From the NCBI RefSeq assembly GCF_017742835.1, contig NZ_CP072392.1, forward strand, positions 3,495,695 through 3,559,694: a stretch of DNA of 64,000 nucleotides. Reading direction: 5' to 3'. Position numbers and translations under genes: made by a program. The stretch comes from Aquabacter sp. L1I39 (GTDB lineage: Bacteria > Pseudomonadota > Alphaproteobacteria > Rhizobiales > Xanthobacteraceae). Positions 1-8,628 of this stretch are shown here, piece after piece. The notes beneath the pieces were generated by a model. The model ran no database searches. It was not told the DNA's origin and saw only the letters and a list, made by a program, of their open reading frames with translations. Position 1 is the stretch's first letter; each line of letters opens with the position of its first letter.

Positions 1-50
1 CCCCAGCGCTTCAGCCTCCAGCCAGACCACTTGACCTCGGGACTGAACAC

Positions 51-155
51 CTAGGACTTCACGTCATCCACCAAACGCCGCAAGGCGTTCTTCGCCGGAG
101 GGGTACCCTTCAGCATCCCGATAATTTGTTCCTCTGTGAACCGTGAGGCTCGCAT
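51..155 (-). pseudogene. IS3-type transposase OrfA N-terminal remnant
   Basis: The minus strand encodes 34 residues starting MRASRFTEEQIIGMLK, the typical N-terminus of IS3-family OrfA helix-turn-helix proteins. The family normally continues into a KEQEAG..TADVCR stretch. Here homology ends after about 17 residues, unrelated sequence follows, and a TAG stops the frame. It is therefore a truncated remnant. The noncoding sequence just upstream of its ATG matches the repeat at 2441-2535. Confidence 0.7.
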
Positions 156-220
156 CGTCCGTCTCCATGGTCGAGGGACACTGCCAAAATCGGGAGGGGG
201 ATCAGGGTCTCAAGTCAGAT
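128..220 (-). repeat. IS3-type left-end remnant, copy 1 (inverted relative to copy 2)
   Basis: Read on the minus strand from 220 to 128, this stretch aligns with 2441-2535 on the plus strand at roughly 80% identity by eye. Both contain AGACCCTGATCC, then TGGAGACGGACGATG, then CGGTTCACAGAGGA. It covers the presumed terminal repeat and the start of OrfA. The two copies face away from the gene at 429-2294. Confidence 0.75.
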
Positions 221-428
221 CTAATTCCCGCGATTGTTGCAACACCATTTTGCCACATATGAACCAGATGTTGTTTTATGAACGTGCCGATGAGATCGGG
301 CGTGGATGGGATAAGGTGAGAAGACGAAGATGCTTCGGCATTTTAACTTAGATGTAATGCGACGTATTCCATCCACACTTGGTGGCGTCATTCGTGTTAT
401 ATTCAAATGTCTGCAAGGATTACGCAAC

Positions 429-2294
429 ATGGTAAAAAAAATGCGGTTGCCGTGTGGATTGCGGGTCGCATTTATTTTTATAACTGCATTAGTCTTTGGA
501 TCTGATCAGACATTTTCTTTTGAGAGCAACCCGCCCGCCTACACGTATCGCGACGTTAATATTCGAAAGAACGAAATTTTAAATCATCAGATACACGAAC
601 CTTTTCCAGAAACGCAATGCCGAACGGAGGATTATAGGGATCCTTGCATTCTCGGACTTTTAAATGGTGCTTTGACATTGTTTTATGAGGAGCCGAGCGC
701 ATCAAACGTGAGGACCGCGAACGGTTACCTACGCGCCGCCGTAACGCGGCTTTCAACGAGCGCTGGTCTTACGGAGTTTCATGGAGTGCGCGCCGGACTG
801 CTTTTCAGAACTCTCATGTTCTTCGGAAAAAATGGAGAAAAGCAAGCCGGATTGATCGACCCAGAAATCGAAGCTGCAGCAATACGAATATTTCAAAAAT
901 GGGCAGGCCCCACTTGTAAAATTAAAGAGGCCAGCCGCGAAGACGTTTGGTCGATTTGGGGGTCTGAGAATCACGGCGCTCAGCGCGACGCCACATGCTG
1001 GTCTGCCGCGCGCCTCTCCATGATGTATCCGGAAATAGGGGAATTCAAATATGAAGACAATTCAAATGCTCAAGAGCAAAAAGATGCGTGGTCTAAATAC
1101 TTGAAAATTTACATAAAATCACGAGCAAGAAATGGAGTTTTGATTGAATATTTTTCTCCGACTTATGCGCAGTACACATTGTCGCCCTTTTATAATTATT
1201 TTGATTTCGCAGATGATAGCGATCTTAGACGCCTCTCGCAAAATTTTCTCGATCTATGGTGGGCGACATGGGCGCAGGAGCAGATTGATGGGACGCATGG
1301 TGGCAGCAAAACACGCGCTTATCCTTCCGTGCTGGCAAACGGTTCCCCAATGCGCCTGGCGGCATTCATGTATTTTGGTTTCAGGACTGAGATTAAGCTG
1401 GCTCCGGGCCAAACGCCGGCAATTACGAGTGCCTATCGCCCTCCGACGGTGGTCGCCGACATTGCAATAGACAAGAAGGGCCGCGGCACGTACGAAGTAC
1501 GAACACGTGCACCTGGGCACCAATACGTTCCTTTTTATAATAATTGGTACGACATTGACCCGGATGCTCACGATATCGTCCGTATCGCCTACGTCACTCC
1601 ATCCTTCATTATGGGAAGTGCATTGTACCCAAAGAAGGACGTAAAATATTGGTCTTCTATTAGCTGCCAAAATAGATGGGCTGGTGTCGTATTTGAAGGC
1701 GACGGAAGTCAGAGGGTTTCAATTTCGCCAGGCTCCAGTCAGAGCAATCGAAGCAATTGCAATTCCTTTTGGAGTGTCCAGTACAAATCAATGCTGATCG
1801 CTCAGCGCCTTTCTTCTCCTTATGGAGTGAATGTGGGCCCAATGAGAATATGGGTAGGCCCCTCTTTTCGCACTTCAAAGTGTTCCACCTGGACCATCCT
1901 CGAAGGAAATGGCTACGTGGCGATTGAGCCTGCTTGGGGTTCTATGTTTCCTGACGAAAAGAACCCCAATTTTCTTGCGCTGTCCGATTCTGAAGCGCCT
2001 GTGATCCTACAGGCCGCCGAACGCTCCGAATATCGTACAAGTGAAGATTTTTGCGCGGACTTGGCGAATCTTACACTTCGCATCAGCGATGGCGGGATTG
2101 AAATATCACACAAGGTAGAGAACCGAAGTGTAATTTTTTACACACGTTCGCAGCGACTACCTAAAATCGATGGCGTCGAGATTTCATTAAATGAAGATTT
2201 TGTATTTCGTAGTCCTTTTATTCGGTTGTCGCGAGGGGGGGCGATTGTGCGCATTGCTAAGGATGGCAAAGTGCTCGATCTTAACTTTGAATAG
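429..2294 (+). CDS. Putative secreted protein of unknown function, island cargo
   Basis: The product has 621 residues. The start at 429 is chosen because AAGGA lies about 9 bases upstream and it gives a basic, then hydrophobic N-terminus (MVKKMRLPCGLRV..FIFITALVFG) resembling a signal peptide. No catalytic family is firmly recognised. A SENHGAQRDATCWS segment, followed by a helical region rich in Trp, Tyr and Phe, resembles alpha/alpha-toroid polysaccharide-active proteins, but this is only an impression. The C-terminal 150 residues look beta-rich. Base composition is far more AT-rich than the core genes of the window, and IS-end remnants flank the gene on both sides, so recent transfer is likely. 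The frame could also begin further upstream, at 330. Confidence 0.75.
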   Translation: MVKKMRLPCGLRVAFIFITALVFGSDQTFSFESNPPAYTYRDVNIRKNEILNHQIHEPFPETQCRTEDYRDPCILGLLNGALTLFYEEPSASNVRTANGYLRAAVTRLSTSAGLTEFHGVRAGLLFRTLMFFGKNGEKQAGLIDPEIEAAAIRIFQKWAGPTCKIKEASREDVWSIWGSENHGAQRDATCWSAARLSMMYPEIGEFKYEDNSNAQEQKDAWSKYLKIYIKSRARNGVLIEYFSPTYAQYTLSPFYNYFDFADDSDLRRLSQNFLDLWWATWAQEQIDGTHGGSKTRAYPSVLANGSPMRLAAFMYFGFRTEIKLAPGQTPAITSAYRPPTVVADIAIDKKGRGTYEVRTRAPGHQYVPFYNNWYDIDPDAHDIVRIAYVTPSFIMGSALYPKKDVKYWSSISCQNRWAGVVFEGDGSQRVSISPGSSQSNRSNCNSFWSVQYKSMLIAQRLSSPYGVNVGPMRIWVGPSFRTSKCSTWTILEGNGYVAIEPAWGSMFPDEKNPNFLALSDSEAPVILQAAERSEYRTSEDFCADLANLTLRISDGGIEISHKVENRSVIFYTRSQRLPKIDGVEISLNEDFVFRSPFIRLSRGGAIVRIAKDGKVLDLNFE

Positions 2295-2379
2295 ATCATG
2301 AATGTACACTGGTATTAAATGTGTGGATTTTGTCATGTTGCCTCTTCGGCCGAGGTGTTTGATCCCGGATTTTGATGGT

Positions 2380-2435
2380 GCAGCCGCTCACTCGTCCGAG
2401 TGCGTCGAAGAGCTTGAACCGATCCTTCCATCGAA
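2380..2435 (-). repeat. 56-bp repeat, copy 1
   Basis: This matches 3713-3768 in the same orientation at about 80%. On the minus strand both copies can be read as RW(K/N)DRFKLF..LGRVSGC, and many differences fall at third codon positions. It is probably a fragment of a lost coding sequence from a mobile element. The parent gene is not recognised. Confidence 0.6.
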
Positions 2436-2440
2436 AATTG

Positions 2441-2535
2441 ATCTGAGACCCTGATCCTCCTCCAGATTTAGGTAGAGTCCGTCGATCATGGAGACGGACG
2501 ATGGGGGCTTACGGTTCACAGAGGAGATGGGGTAT
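2441..2535 (+). repeat. IS3-type left-end remnant, copy 2
   Basis: This is the plus-strand counterpart of the inverted copy at 128-220. It holds the terminal AGACCCTGATCC motif and the first OrfA codons, then breaks off at the upstream flank of the IS110-type element. The OrfA frame is destroyed by small indels. Confidence 0.7.
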
Positions 2536-2618
2536 TCGGTCCTGATCTCCTGACCCGTTTGCGGCCTTTCGCGGCGCAGAGGACGATCGGGGTCCGAACC
2601 CAGCGCCGGGAGGTCCCC

Positions 2619-3641
2619 ATGGTGTACGTCGGTCTTGATGTCTCTCTGAACTCGGTAGCCATCTGTGTCATCGACCGGGAAGGACAAATCCTGAAGGAGG
2701 CGAGCGTGGCGTCGGAGGCGTCCGCCATCTCACAGTGTCTCCAGCCCTGGCGGGATCGGATCGCGAGGATTGGGCTTTAGGTTGGGTCGATGTCGGAATG
2801 GCTGACTGCGGGTCTGACGGAGCTTGGTTTTCCCGCCATCAGTCTGGAGGCGCGGCAGGTGAAGGCGGCGTTGGCAGCAATGCCCGTCAAGACCGATCGG
2901 AACGACGCGCGCGGCATTGCCCAGGTGGTCAGGGCTGGCTGGTACAAGGTCGTGCACGTGAAGAGCATTGGCAGCCAGCATGCCCGAACGCTGGTGGCGG
3001 CACGCAAGCATCTGATCCGCTCCATCGCCGCGTCAGAGCAGACACTTCGCGGATTGCTCCGTCCCTTCGGCTTGAAGGTCGGAATCGTGTCGCGTGCCGG
3101 ATTTGCCTCCCGTGTCCGAGATCTAATTGGAAACAACGTCATCCTGGCTGAGGTGATGGCTCCCCTATTGGCAGCCCGGGACGCACTGATGCAGGAGTAC
3201 CAGCGCCTTCACCGCCTGGTCGTTCAGGCTGTCCGGAATGATCCGGTCTGCCGCCTGTTGACGACCATGCCCGGGATCGGGCCGGTTTCCGCCCTGACAT
3301 TCAGGGCAACGATCGATGCGCCCGAGCGTTTCGCCCGTTCCCGGTCCGTCGGGGCTTATCTCGGGCTCACACCTCGGCGGTATCAATCGGGCGAGATCGA
3401 TCGGACCGGATGGATCACCAAAGTGGGCGACGGGGAGACACGAACTGCGCTGTTCGAGGCCGCCAACGTCATCCTGCGACCGAGCACACGCTGGTCACCG
3501 ATGAAGGCCTGGGCGGTGCGTATCGCTCAGCGTCAGGGCAACAAGCGGGCGAAGGTCGCTCGGGCTCGCAAGATGGCGGTCGTCCTTCACAGCATGTGGC
3601 GGAGCGGCACGGAATTTCGATGGACTGCGACCGGGGCGTGA
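2619..3641 (+). pseudogene. IS110-family transposase, interrupted by an in-frame stop
   Basis: From the ATG at 2619 the protein begins MVYVGLDVSLNSVAICVID, the DEDD-transposase N-terminus with its first catalytic Asp (residue 7). A TAG at 2778-2780 then interrupts the same reading frame, which continues from about 2790 to 3641. The downstream part has the KTDRNDARGIA motif with the last two acidic catalytic residues, and the C-terminal transposase_20 region (MPGIGPVSALTF, then YLGLTPRRYQSGE). The full length of about 340 codons is normal for IS110. The stop falls in G-L-stop-V-G, where family members usually read GLEAG, so it probably replaces the catalytic Glu. The element is presumably inactive. 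Confidence 0.85.
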
Positions 3642-3712
3642 TCGACCCGGCTGAGGTTCCCTGAACGCCCGTCGCGGGGCGTGGGATGATTGAGTTCGCA
3701 TGATCTGTCGTC

Positions 3713-3768
3713 GCAGCCGCTGACGCGGCCGAGCACGCCGAAGAGCTTGAACCGGTCATTCCATCGAA
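3713..3768 (-). repeat. 56-bp repeat, copy 2
   Basis: This copy lies between the IS110-type gene and the IS3-type gene and matches 2380-2435. The minus-strand reading RWNDRFKLFGVLGRVSGC is conserved relative to copy 1. Confidence 0.6.
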
Positions 3769-3858
3769 CACCATCATGTGGCGATCCTCGACCACGGACA
3801 GAAGCAAAGAACCCGCGACGTGCCATCATCTGGGTTGACGACACCGGACCGAATACAG

Positions 3859-4909
3859 AAGCAGGAGGCGGGCGTGAAGACCGCTGACGTCTGCCGCAAG
3901 CACGGCATCTCCTCGGCGACCTTCTACAAGTTCAAGGCCAAGTACGGGGGGCATGGATGTGTCCGATGCGCCCCGGCTGAGGGCGCTCGAGGAAGAGAAC
4001 GCGCGACTGAAGAAGCGGCTGCCCGAGCAGATGCTCGACAACGCCATCCTGAGGGATGTCAGCTCAAAAAATGATGACGCCCGATGCAAGGCGTAAAGCC
4101 GTGGCTCATGCCTGTGCCAGGCACGGGGTGAGCCAGCGTTGGGCGTGTCAGGCGCTGGGCGTCGATCGCACCAGCGTGCGCTACCGGAGTGTACGCCCGA
4201 CGATGCAAGTCTGCGGGAAGCCATGCGGGCCGTGGCCGGCGAACGCCGCCGCTTCGGCTATCGGCGGATCCACGTCATGCTGAGGCGCCAGGGCATCGTC
4301 ATGAACCAGAAGAAGCTCCCCCGGCTGTATCGGGAAGAGAAGCTGGAGGTCCGCCGCCGCGGAGGGCGCAAGCGCGCGCTTGGCACCCGGCGTCCCATGC
4401 TGACCCCGGATCGGGTCAACGTCCGATGGAGCCTCGACTTCGTGTCGGACGCCTTCACGGACGGTCGGCGTTTCGGGGTGCTGGCCGTTGTCGACGACTT
4501 CAGCCGGGAGTGCCTGGCGCTGGTCGCTGACACCTCGCTGTCCGGCCTTCGGGCGACGCGCGAGCTGGATGCGCTGCTCGCCATTCGTGGCAGGCCTGCG
4601 ACCATCGTTTCCCACAACGGCACCGAGCTGACGTCGATGGCGGTTCTCAAATGGTGCCAGCAGAGCGGCGTCGAATGGCACTACATCGCTCCCGGCAAGC
4701 CGATGCAGAACGGCTTCGTCGAGAGCTTCAACGGCCGCTTCCGGGACGAATGCTTGAATGAGGCCCTGTTCTCGAGCCTGGCGCAGGCACGCGCCACCAT
4801 CGGCTCATGGAAGGAGGACTACAACCTCAACCGACCTCACTCGGCGCTGGGTCATCGATCCCCAGCCGAGTTTGTCGCAACAATCAAACTGGAAGCCGTG
4901 GCCGCTTGA
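3859..4909 (+). pseudogene. IS3-family transposase (OrfAB), frameshifted and catalytically altered
   Basis: The OrfA part shows QEAGVKTADVCRKHGISSAT, then a frameshift in the G-run 3946-3951. After it, the other frame gives MDVSDAPRLRALEEENARLK. OrfB starts near 4071 ([14 protein letters not shown]) and shifts frame again near 4200. The remainder up to 4909 reads well as the integrase core: [10 protein letters not shown] (first Asp), [12 protein letters not shown] (Glu) and a C-terminal [15 protein letters not shown]. The second catalytic Asp of the usual SDNGTELTS motif is His (CAC at 4613-4615). The N-terminal part of OrfA upstream of 3859 is scrambled. The right end of the element probably lies near 4968. 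Confidence 0.85.
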
Positions 4910-5000
4910 GGCCACAAAACCAACATGCGGACTCTCTCCTGAACCGGAGGAGAAATGGGGCTCAGGTCACTCGAGTATCCTGGTGCCATGGGAGTTCGCT

Positions 5001-5126
5001 TGATTTCTTGGGCATATAATGCCGGGCGACACCACCACCGAGGTTTACGCCCACGGCGGCCCGGCCTATATCGCTATCTGCCGTGAAGCTTTGCAAAATT
5101 GGTCCCTGCCATTCTCGCGCCAGTGA
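5001..5126 (+). pseudogene. Tyrosine recombinase (integrase) C-terminal remnant
   Basis: After an in-frame stop just upstream, this short frame reads LGHIMPGDTTTEVYAHGGPA, then a helical tail ending at TGA 5124-5126. LGH..TTEVYAH is the C-terminal signature of phage-type integrases: the second-box His and the catalytic Tyr. Only about 40 residues remain, and the rest appears to have been displaced by the IS3-type element. It lies 42 bp upstream of tRNA-Val, a common integration target. Confidence 0.6.
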
Positions 5127-5168
5127 GAAAAAAGCGGGAACCAGAAAAGCAAGCTGCTTGAAGGCGTT

Positions 5169-5244
5169 GGGCGGTTAGCTCAGTTGGTAGAGCATCTCGT
5201 TTACACCGAGAGGGTCGGCGGTTCGAGCCCGTCACCGCCCACCA
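5169..5244 (+). tRNA. tRNA-Val (anticodon UAC)
   Basis: This is a 76-base cloverleaf. The acceptor strand GGGCGGU pairs with ACCGCCC. The D-arm (TTAGCTCAGTTGGTAGAGC), the anticodon stem TCTCG/CGAGA with loop TTTACAC, and the T-arm GGTTCGAGCCC are canonical, and CCA is encoded. Anticodon TAC specifies Val. No second copy of the tRNA 3' end (a possible att site) was noticed elsewhere in the window. Confidence 0.97.
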
Positions 5245-5618
5245 CGCCTTTTCCGGCAGAATGGCCGGGCTTTCCGTATTTTTGCGATAGGCAGGGTATT
5301 GCCAGGGCCGTCTGCCTGGCTCATCCGCCACCATTGCCACCATGCAATGCGTTCGCGCGTCGCCTGGGGCTGCACTGAATGCCGCTTGTTTCGTCTGCAG
5401 GTCGTCCGGGAGGTGATTCATCTCCGGGGCAGGGGGGGCTTCTCTTGCGGATTGAGGTGCGGCCATGCCTGGGGAGAGTGGGTAGAGGTATCTCGCACTT
5501 GCGTTGCGTAAGGTGTGCGAAATGGCCGCCTGCGGTCATAAAATCTTACCGATTCGCTCAAAATCGCGATCTATCATTGCGCGGTTGTGCTGCGCTGCGG
5601 TAAACTTTATCAGCGGGA
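5245..5618. other. Intergenic region without a recognised gene
   Basis: These 374 bases lie between tRNA-Val and the glycosyltransferase gene. No convincing coding frame, strong terminator or clear promoter was seen. It should contain the promoter of the polysaccharide cluster, which appears to start with a TTG codon at 5619. Confidence 0.4.
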
Positions 5619-7496
5619 TTGGCTTACAATAATACCAGCAAAAGGTCGCTGCTCGTGGATGGCTATTTCTTCGATGCCGAGCAAAGCCTGTTGTTCGGGC
5701 GTGTCCCATTGCCCGATGGGGTGTCGGATGCCTGGGTGACGATCGAATGCGCAGGCAAGATGTTCGCGACCCTTCCGGCGCGCGAGGCGGTTCACCCGAC
5801 GCTGGGGCTCGAAGAGGGGTTTCGCGGCTTCTCCTGCACCATTCCCGCTCTGATTCGTGGCGCGGCGGGCTGTTCCATCACCATTTGGGATCTGGGCACG
5901 GGCGAGCGTTTGTTTGGCGCGGGACAGCTTCCGCCGGCGCCATCGGTCTCGGCTGCCACTGAGGCGGATGGCGTCATCCCCGGCGCCGAGCCGGGCCGAT
6001 GGCCGCTTGGCCTTGCGGGTGTGGTGAAGGCGGGCCTTCACGAGCTCGCGGAAAACCTGTGGTGCCATATCGATGCGGCGGCGGGCGGGGCCCAGTTCGA
6101 CCGCATCGACGGCGCCAAATTCTCTGATGCGCCCAGCTGGGCGCTGCGCGTGCGCACCGGGCAGGTGGCGCCTCTCGTCTTCTATCTGAAGGTGCCGCGC
6201 GTGCTCTCGGATGCGCGGGCGGACCTTCGCCTTTATGCGCGCCTGCCCAAGGCCGAGACCGATGCAGCCCATGTGCAGGGGGATTTCATCCTCACGCGCT
6301 GGACCGGCACCGAGTTCCAGCGCGTGCGGATGCTGAAGCGCGCCCGCGTTTTCCGCCCGTTCGGGGCGGTTGATTTTCCCTTGCGCGCCGCCGACGGCAC
6401 GTTCGAATTTGAGCCGGGCGAGGATGTCTATCTCACCGTCGCCTGCAGCGGTGCGGGCCTCGTGCTGTGCCCGCCGGTGGCGGCGCCCTCGCCGTTCGGC
6501 GGGGAGACGTTCGAGGATAACCGCCTCAACGGCGCCCTCTCCGCCTGCCGTATTCTCGGGGAGGTCCATGAGCGCGGTCTCGACGAGAAAGTCATGCCGG
6601 GCGTGGTGGGTCCGTCTCCCGCAGTGCCGAAAAGCGGTCAAAATATACCCTTCACCCAGATCATCATACCCGTATACAACGGCGCCGACGTGGTAGTGGA
6701 CTGCGTCGAAGCGGTCAGGGACCGTACCGACACACCGTTTCAAATCCTGCTGATGGATGATGGCAGCCGTGGATATACAGCAGAACTTCTGCGGCAGCTC
6801 GCGGCGTCCGACCCTCGGATCGTGCTGTATCGGCGCGACATCAACCGCGGCTACACCAAGTCCATCAATGAGGCGGTCAAGCTCACCAGCGCGGAATGGG
6901 TGGTGATCTTGAACTCCGACACGGTGGTTTCCCAGGGCTGGCTGCGCAAGCTTCATGCTGCGGTGCACGTTGTGCCCAATACCGGCATGGTGGGCGCGCT
7001 ATCCAATGCCGCCACCTGGCAGTCCATTCCCCATGCCAAGAAGCCGGACGGCTCCTGGTCCAACAACGATTTCATCGAAAGCCGGCACGTCCCCCAGATC
7101 CAGGCCATCGTGGAGGCGAACACCGAGCGCGCCTACCCGACCGCGCCGGTGCTGAACGGCTTCTGCACGCTCATCGCGCGCGCCGTGTTCGAGCAGTGCG
7201 ATATCTATGACGAAGACGCCTTCCCCATGGGCTATGGCGAGGAGACGGATCTTTGCCTGCGCGCCCGGCGTGCCGGCTTCAAGCTGGTCATTGCCGACGA
7301 TTGCTTCGTCTATCACGAGAAAAGCGTGAGCTTCGGCTCCGCCACCCGTTCCAAGCTGACCCGCGCCGGTGGCTTCGAGCTGCGCAACAAGCATCTCGGC
7401 GTCACAATTCCTGCCCTTGAGCAGCAGATGCAGCGGGAACCGGCCATGACCCGTCTTCGGGCCAAGCTGTCTCAGCTTGAGGGGATGCTGTCATGA
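5619..7496 (+). CDS. Family 2 glycosyltransferase with N-terminal accessory domain
   Basis: The product has 625 residues. The first ~340 form a beta-rich region of unknown role. From about residue 350 a GT-A fold of glycosyltransferase family 2 is clear: the nucleotide-binding start FTQIIIPVYNGADVV, then LLMDDGSRG, then VVILNSDTVVSQGWL (the metal-binding NSD, equivalent to DXD). The acceptor-side motif GYGEETDLCLRARRAG is typical of rhamnosyltransferase-like enzymes. It probably adds a sugar to a surface polysaccharide at the cytoplasmic membrane face. The start is TTG and uncertain. The 3' end overlaps the next gene by 4 bp (ATGA), indicating translational coupling. Confidence 0.85.
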   Translation: MAYNNTSKRSLLVDGYFFDAEQSLLFGRVPLPDGVSDAWVTIECAGKMFATLPAREAVHPTLGLEEGFRGFSCTIPALIRGAAGCSITIWDLGTGERLFGAGQLPPAPSVSAATEADGVIPGAEPGRWPLGLAGVVKAGLHELAENLWCHIDAAAGGAQFDRIDGAKFSDAPSWALRVRTGQVAPLVFYLKVPRVLSDARADLRLYARLPKAETDAAHVQGDFILTRWTGTEFQRVRMLKRARVFRPFGAVDFPLRAADGTFEFEPGEDVYLTVACSGAGLVLCPPVAAPSPFGGETFEDNRLNGALSACRILGEVHERGLDEKVMPGVVGPSPAVPKSGQNIPFTQIIIPVYNGADVVVDCVEAVRDRTDTPFQILLMDDGSRGYTAELLRQLAASDPRIVLYRRDINRGYTKSINEAVKLTSAEWVVILNSDTVVSQGWLRKLHAAVHVVPNTGMVGALSNAATWQSIPHAKKPDGSWSNNDFIESRHVPQIQAIVEANTERAYPTAPVLNGFCTLIARAVFEQCDIYDEDAFPMGYGEETDLCLRARRAGFKLVIADDCFVYHEKSVSFGSATRSKLTRAGGFELRNKHLGVTIPALEQQMQREPAMTRLRAKLSQLEGMLS

Positions 7497-8563
7497 GCGG
7501 TCCTCGTGTCATCTTCATCCTGCCGGTGCGCGGCGGCAGCGGCGGCGCGCATTCGGTGATGCAGGAAGTCACCGCCTTGCGGGACCTGTCGGTGGATGCC
7601 TGCATCGCGGTGAATGAGCGCAACGTGGCGTCCTTCCGCTCGGTCTATGAACGGTTCGACTGGATCGAGCAGGGGGTGCTCTCCTTCGTCGGTCCCAAGG
7701 ATCTGTCGAAGATCACGGTCGGGGCGGATCTCGTCATCGCCACCACCAACACGTCGGCGCACACCATCGCGGAATCGCTGGAGGGTGTGCGCTCTCCGTC
7801 CTTCCGTGTCGGCTATTACGTGCAGGATTACGAGCCGCTCTTCTATGATGCGGCCAGCATCGAGCACACCATTGCGGTGGGCAGCTTTGCGGTGCTGAAG
7901 AACTGCACCTATTTCGCCAAGACGCGCTGGCTGTGCGACATCGTGCAGATGGCCCACGCCCACGATGTGGCGCAGGTGGTGCCGTCCATCGACCACACCA
8001 TCTATAAGCCGGGCGCGCGGCCGAAGGGCGGCCGCCGCCGTCTGTGCGCCATGGTCCGCCCGGACACGCCCCGGCGCGCCCCGCGCCGCACCATCGATGT
8101 GCTGACCCGGGCCGCCGCCGGCGAATTCGGGCCCATGGACGTGCTTACCTTCGGTGTGGACGCCGAAGATCTGGCCCATGCGGGCTTCACTCTTCCAGAT
8201 GGCGTGGAACTGATCGGCAAGCTCAAGCAGCCCCAGGTGGCCGAGCTTCTTCAGTCCTGCGACTTCTTTCTCGATTTGTCGGACTACCAGGCGTTCGGCC
8301 GCACGGCGGCCGAGGCCATGGCATGCGGCTGTATTTCGCTCGCGCCCATTCTGGGCGGGGCGCCAGAATTCATAGAAGACGGCGTGTCCTCCTTCCTGGC
8401 GGACACGACCAGTCCGGATTCGGTGACCTCCGCGCTGCAGCGGATGGTGTCCATGTCGGACGCCGAGGTGCGCAGCGTGAGGTTTGCAGGATTGGAGGCA
8501 GTTTCCGGATTTACTCCGGTGCGGGCGGCTGTCTCCGAACTCAAGGCCTGGGGCTTCGGCTGA
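7493..8563 (+). CDS. Glycosyltransferase, GT4/GT-B-like
   Basis: The 356-residue protein begins MSGPRVIFILPVRGGSGGAH, matching the glycine-rich N-terminal loop of GT-B enzymes. Near the C-terminus, DYQAFGRTAAEAMACGC followed by GGAPEFIEDG is the E-x7-E nucleotide-sugar site characteristic of family 4. A segment YYVQDYEPLFYD in the middle is seen in rhamnan-type glycosyltransferases. It overlaps the upstream GT2 gene by 4 bp, so the two enzymes probably act in one pathway. Donor and acceptor cannot be told from sequence. Confidence 0.82.
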   Translation: MSGPRVIFILPVRGGSGGAHSVMQEVTALRDLSVDACIAVNERNVASFRSVYERFDWIEQGVLSFVGPKDLSKITVGADLVIATTNTSAHTIAESLEGVRSPSFRVGYYVQDYEPLFYDAASIEHTIAVGSFAVLKNCTYFAKTRWLCDIVQMAHAHDVAQVVPSIDHTIYKPGARPKGGRRRLCAMVRPDTPRRAPRRTIDVLTRAAAGEFGPMDVLTFGVDAEDLAHAGFTLPDGVELIGKLKQPQVAELLQSCDFFLDLSDYQAFGRTAAEAMACGCISLAPILGGAPEFIEDGVSSFLADTTSPDSVTSALQRMVSMSDAEVRSVRFAGLEAVSGFTPVRAAVSELKAWGFG

Positions 8564-8628
8564 ACGCTCTTGGTCCTCAATAGGAGGGTCGTCCGCAGCA
8601 GCACAAGATTGGGAAGGGGTTGACTGTT

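Noticed and set aside
2559..3664. Programmed frameshift or read-through for the IS110-type transposase
   Set aside because: The interruption is a plain in-frame TAG with no slippery site, and IS110 transposases are normally single frames.
5074..5466. Minus-strand frame across tRNA-Val, with an N-terminal WAVTGSNRRPSRCKRDALP peptide
   Set aside because: This is the well-known spurious translation of a tRNA region. It has no ribosome site and covers the real tRNA.
5610..6968. Long minus-strand frame opposite the GT2 glycosyltransferase gene
   Set aside because: It is a GC-rich shadow frame with repetitive His/Arg/Ala composition and no family match. The plus-strand protein has clear GT2 motifs.
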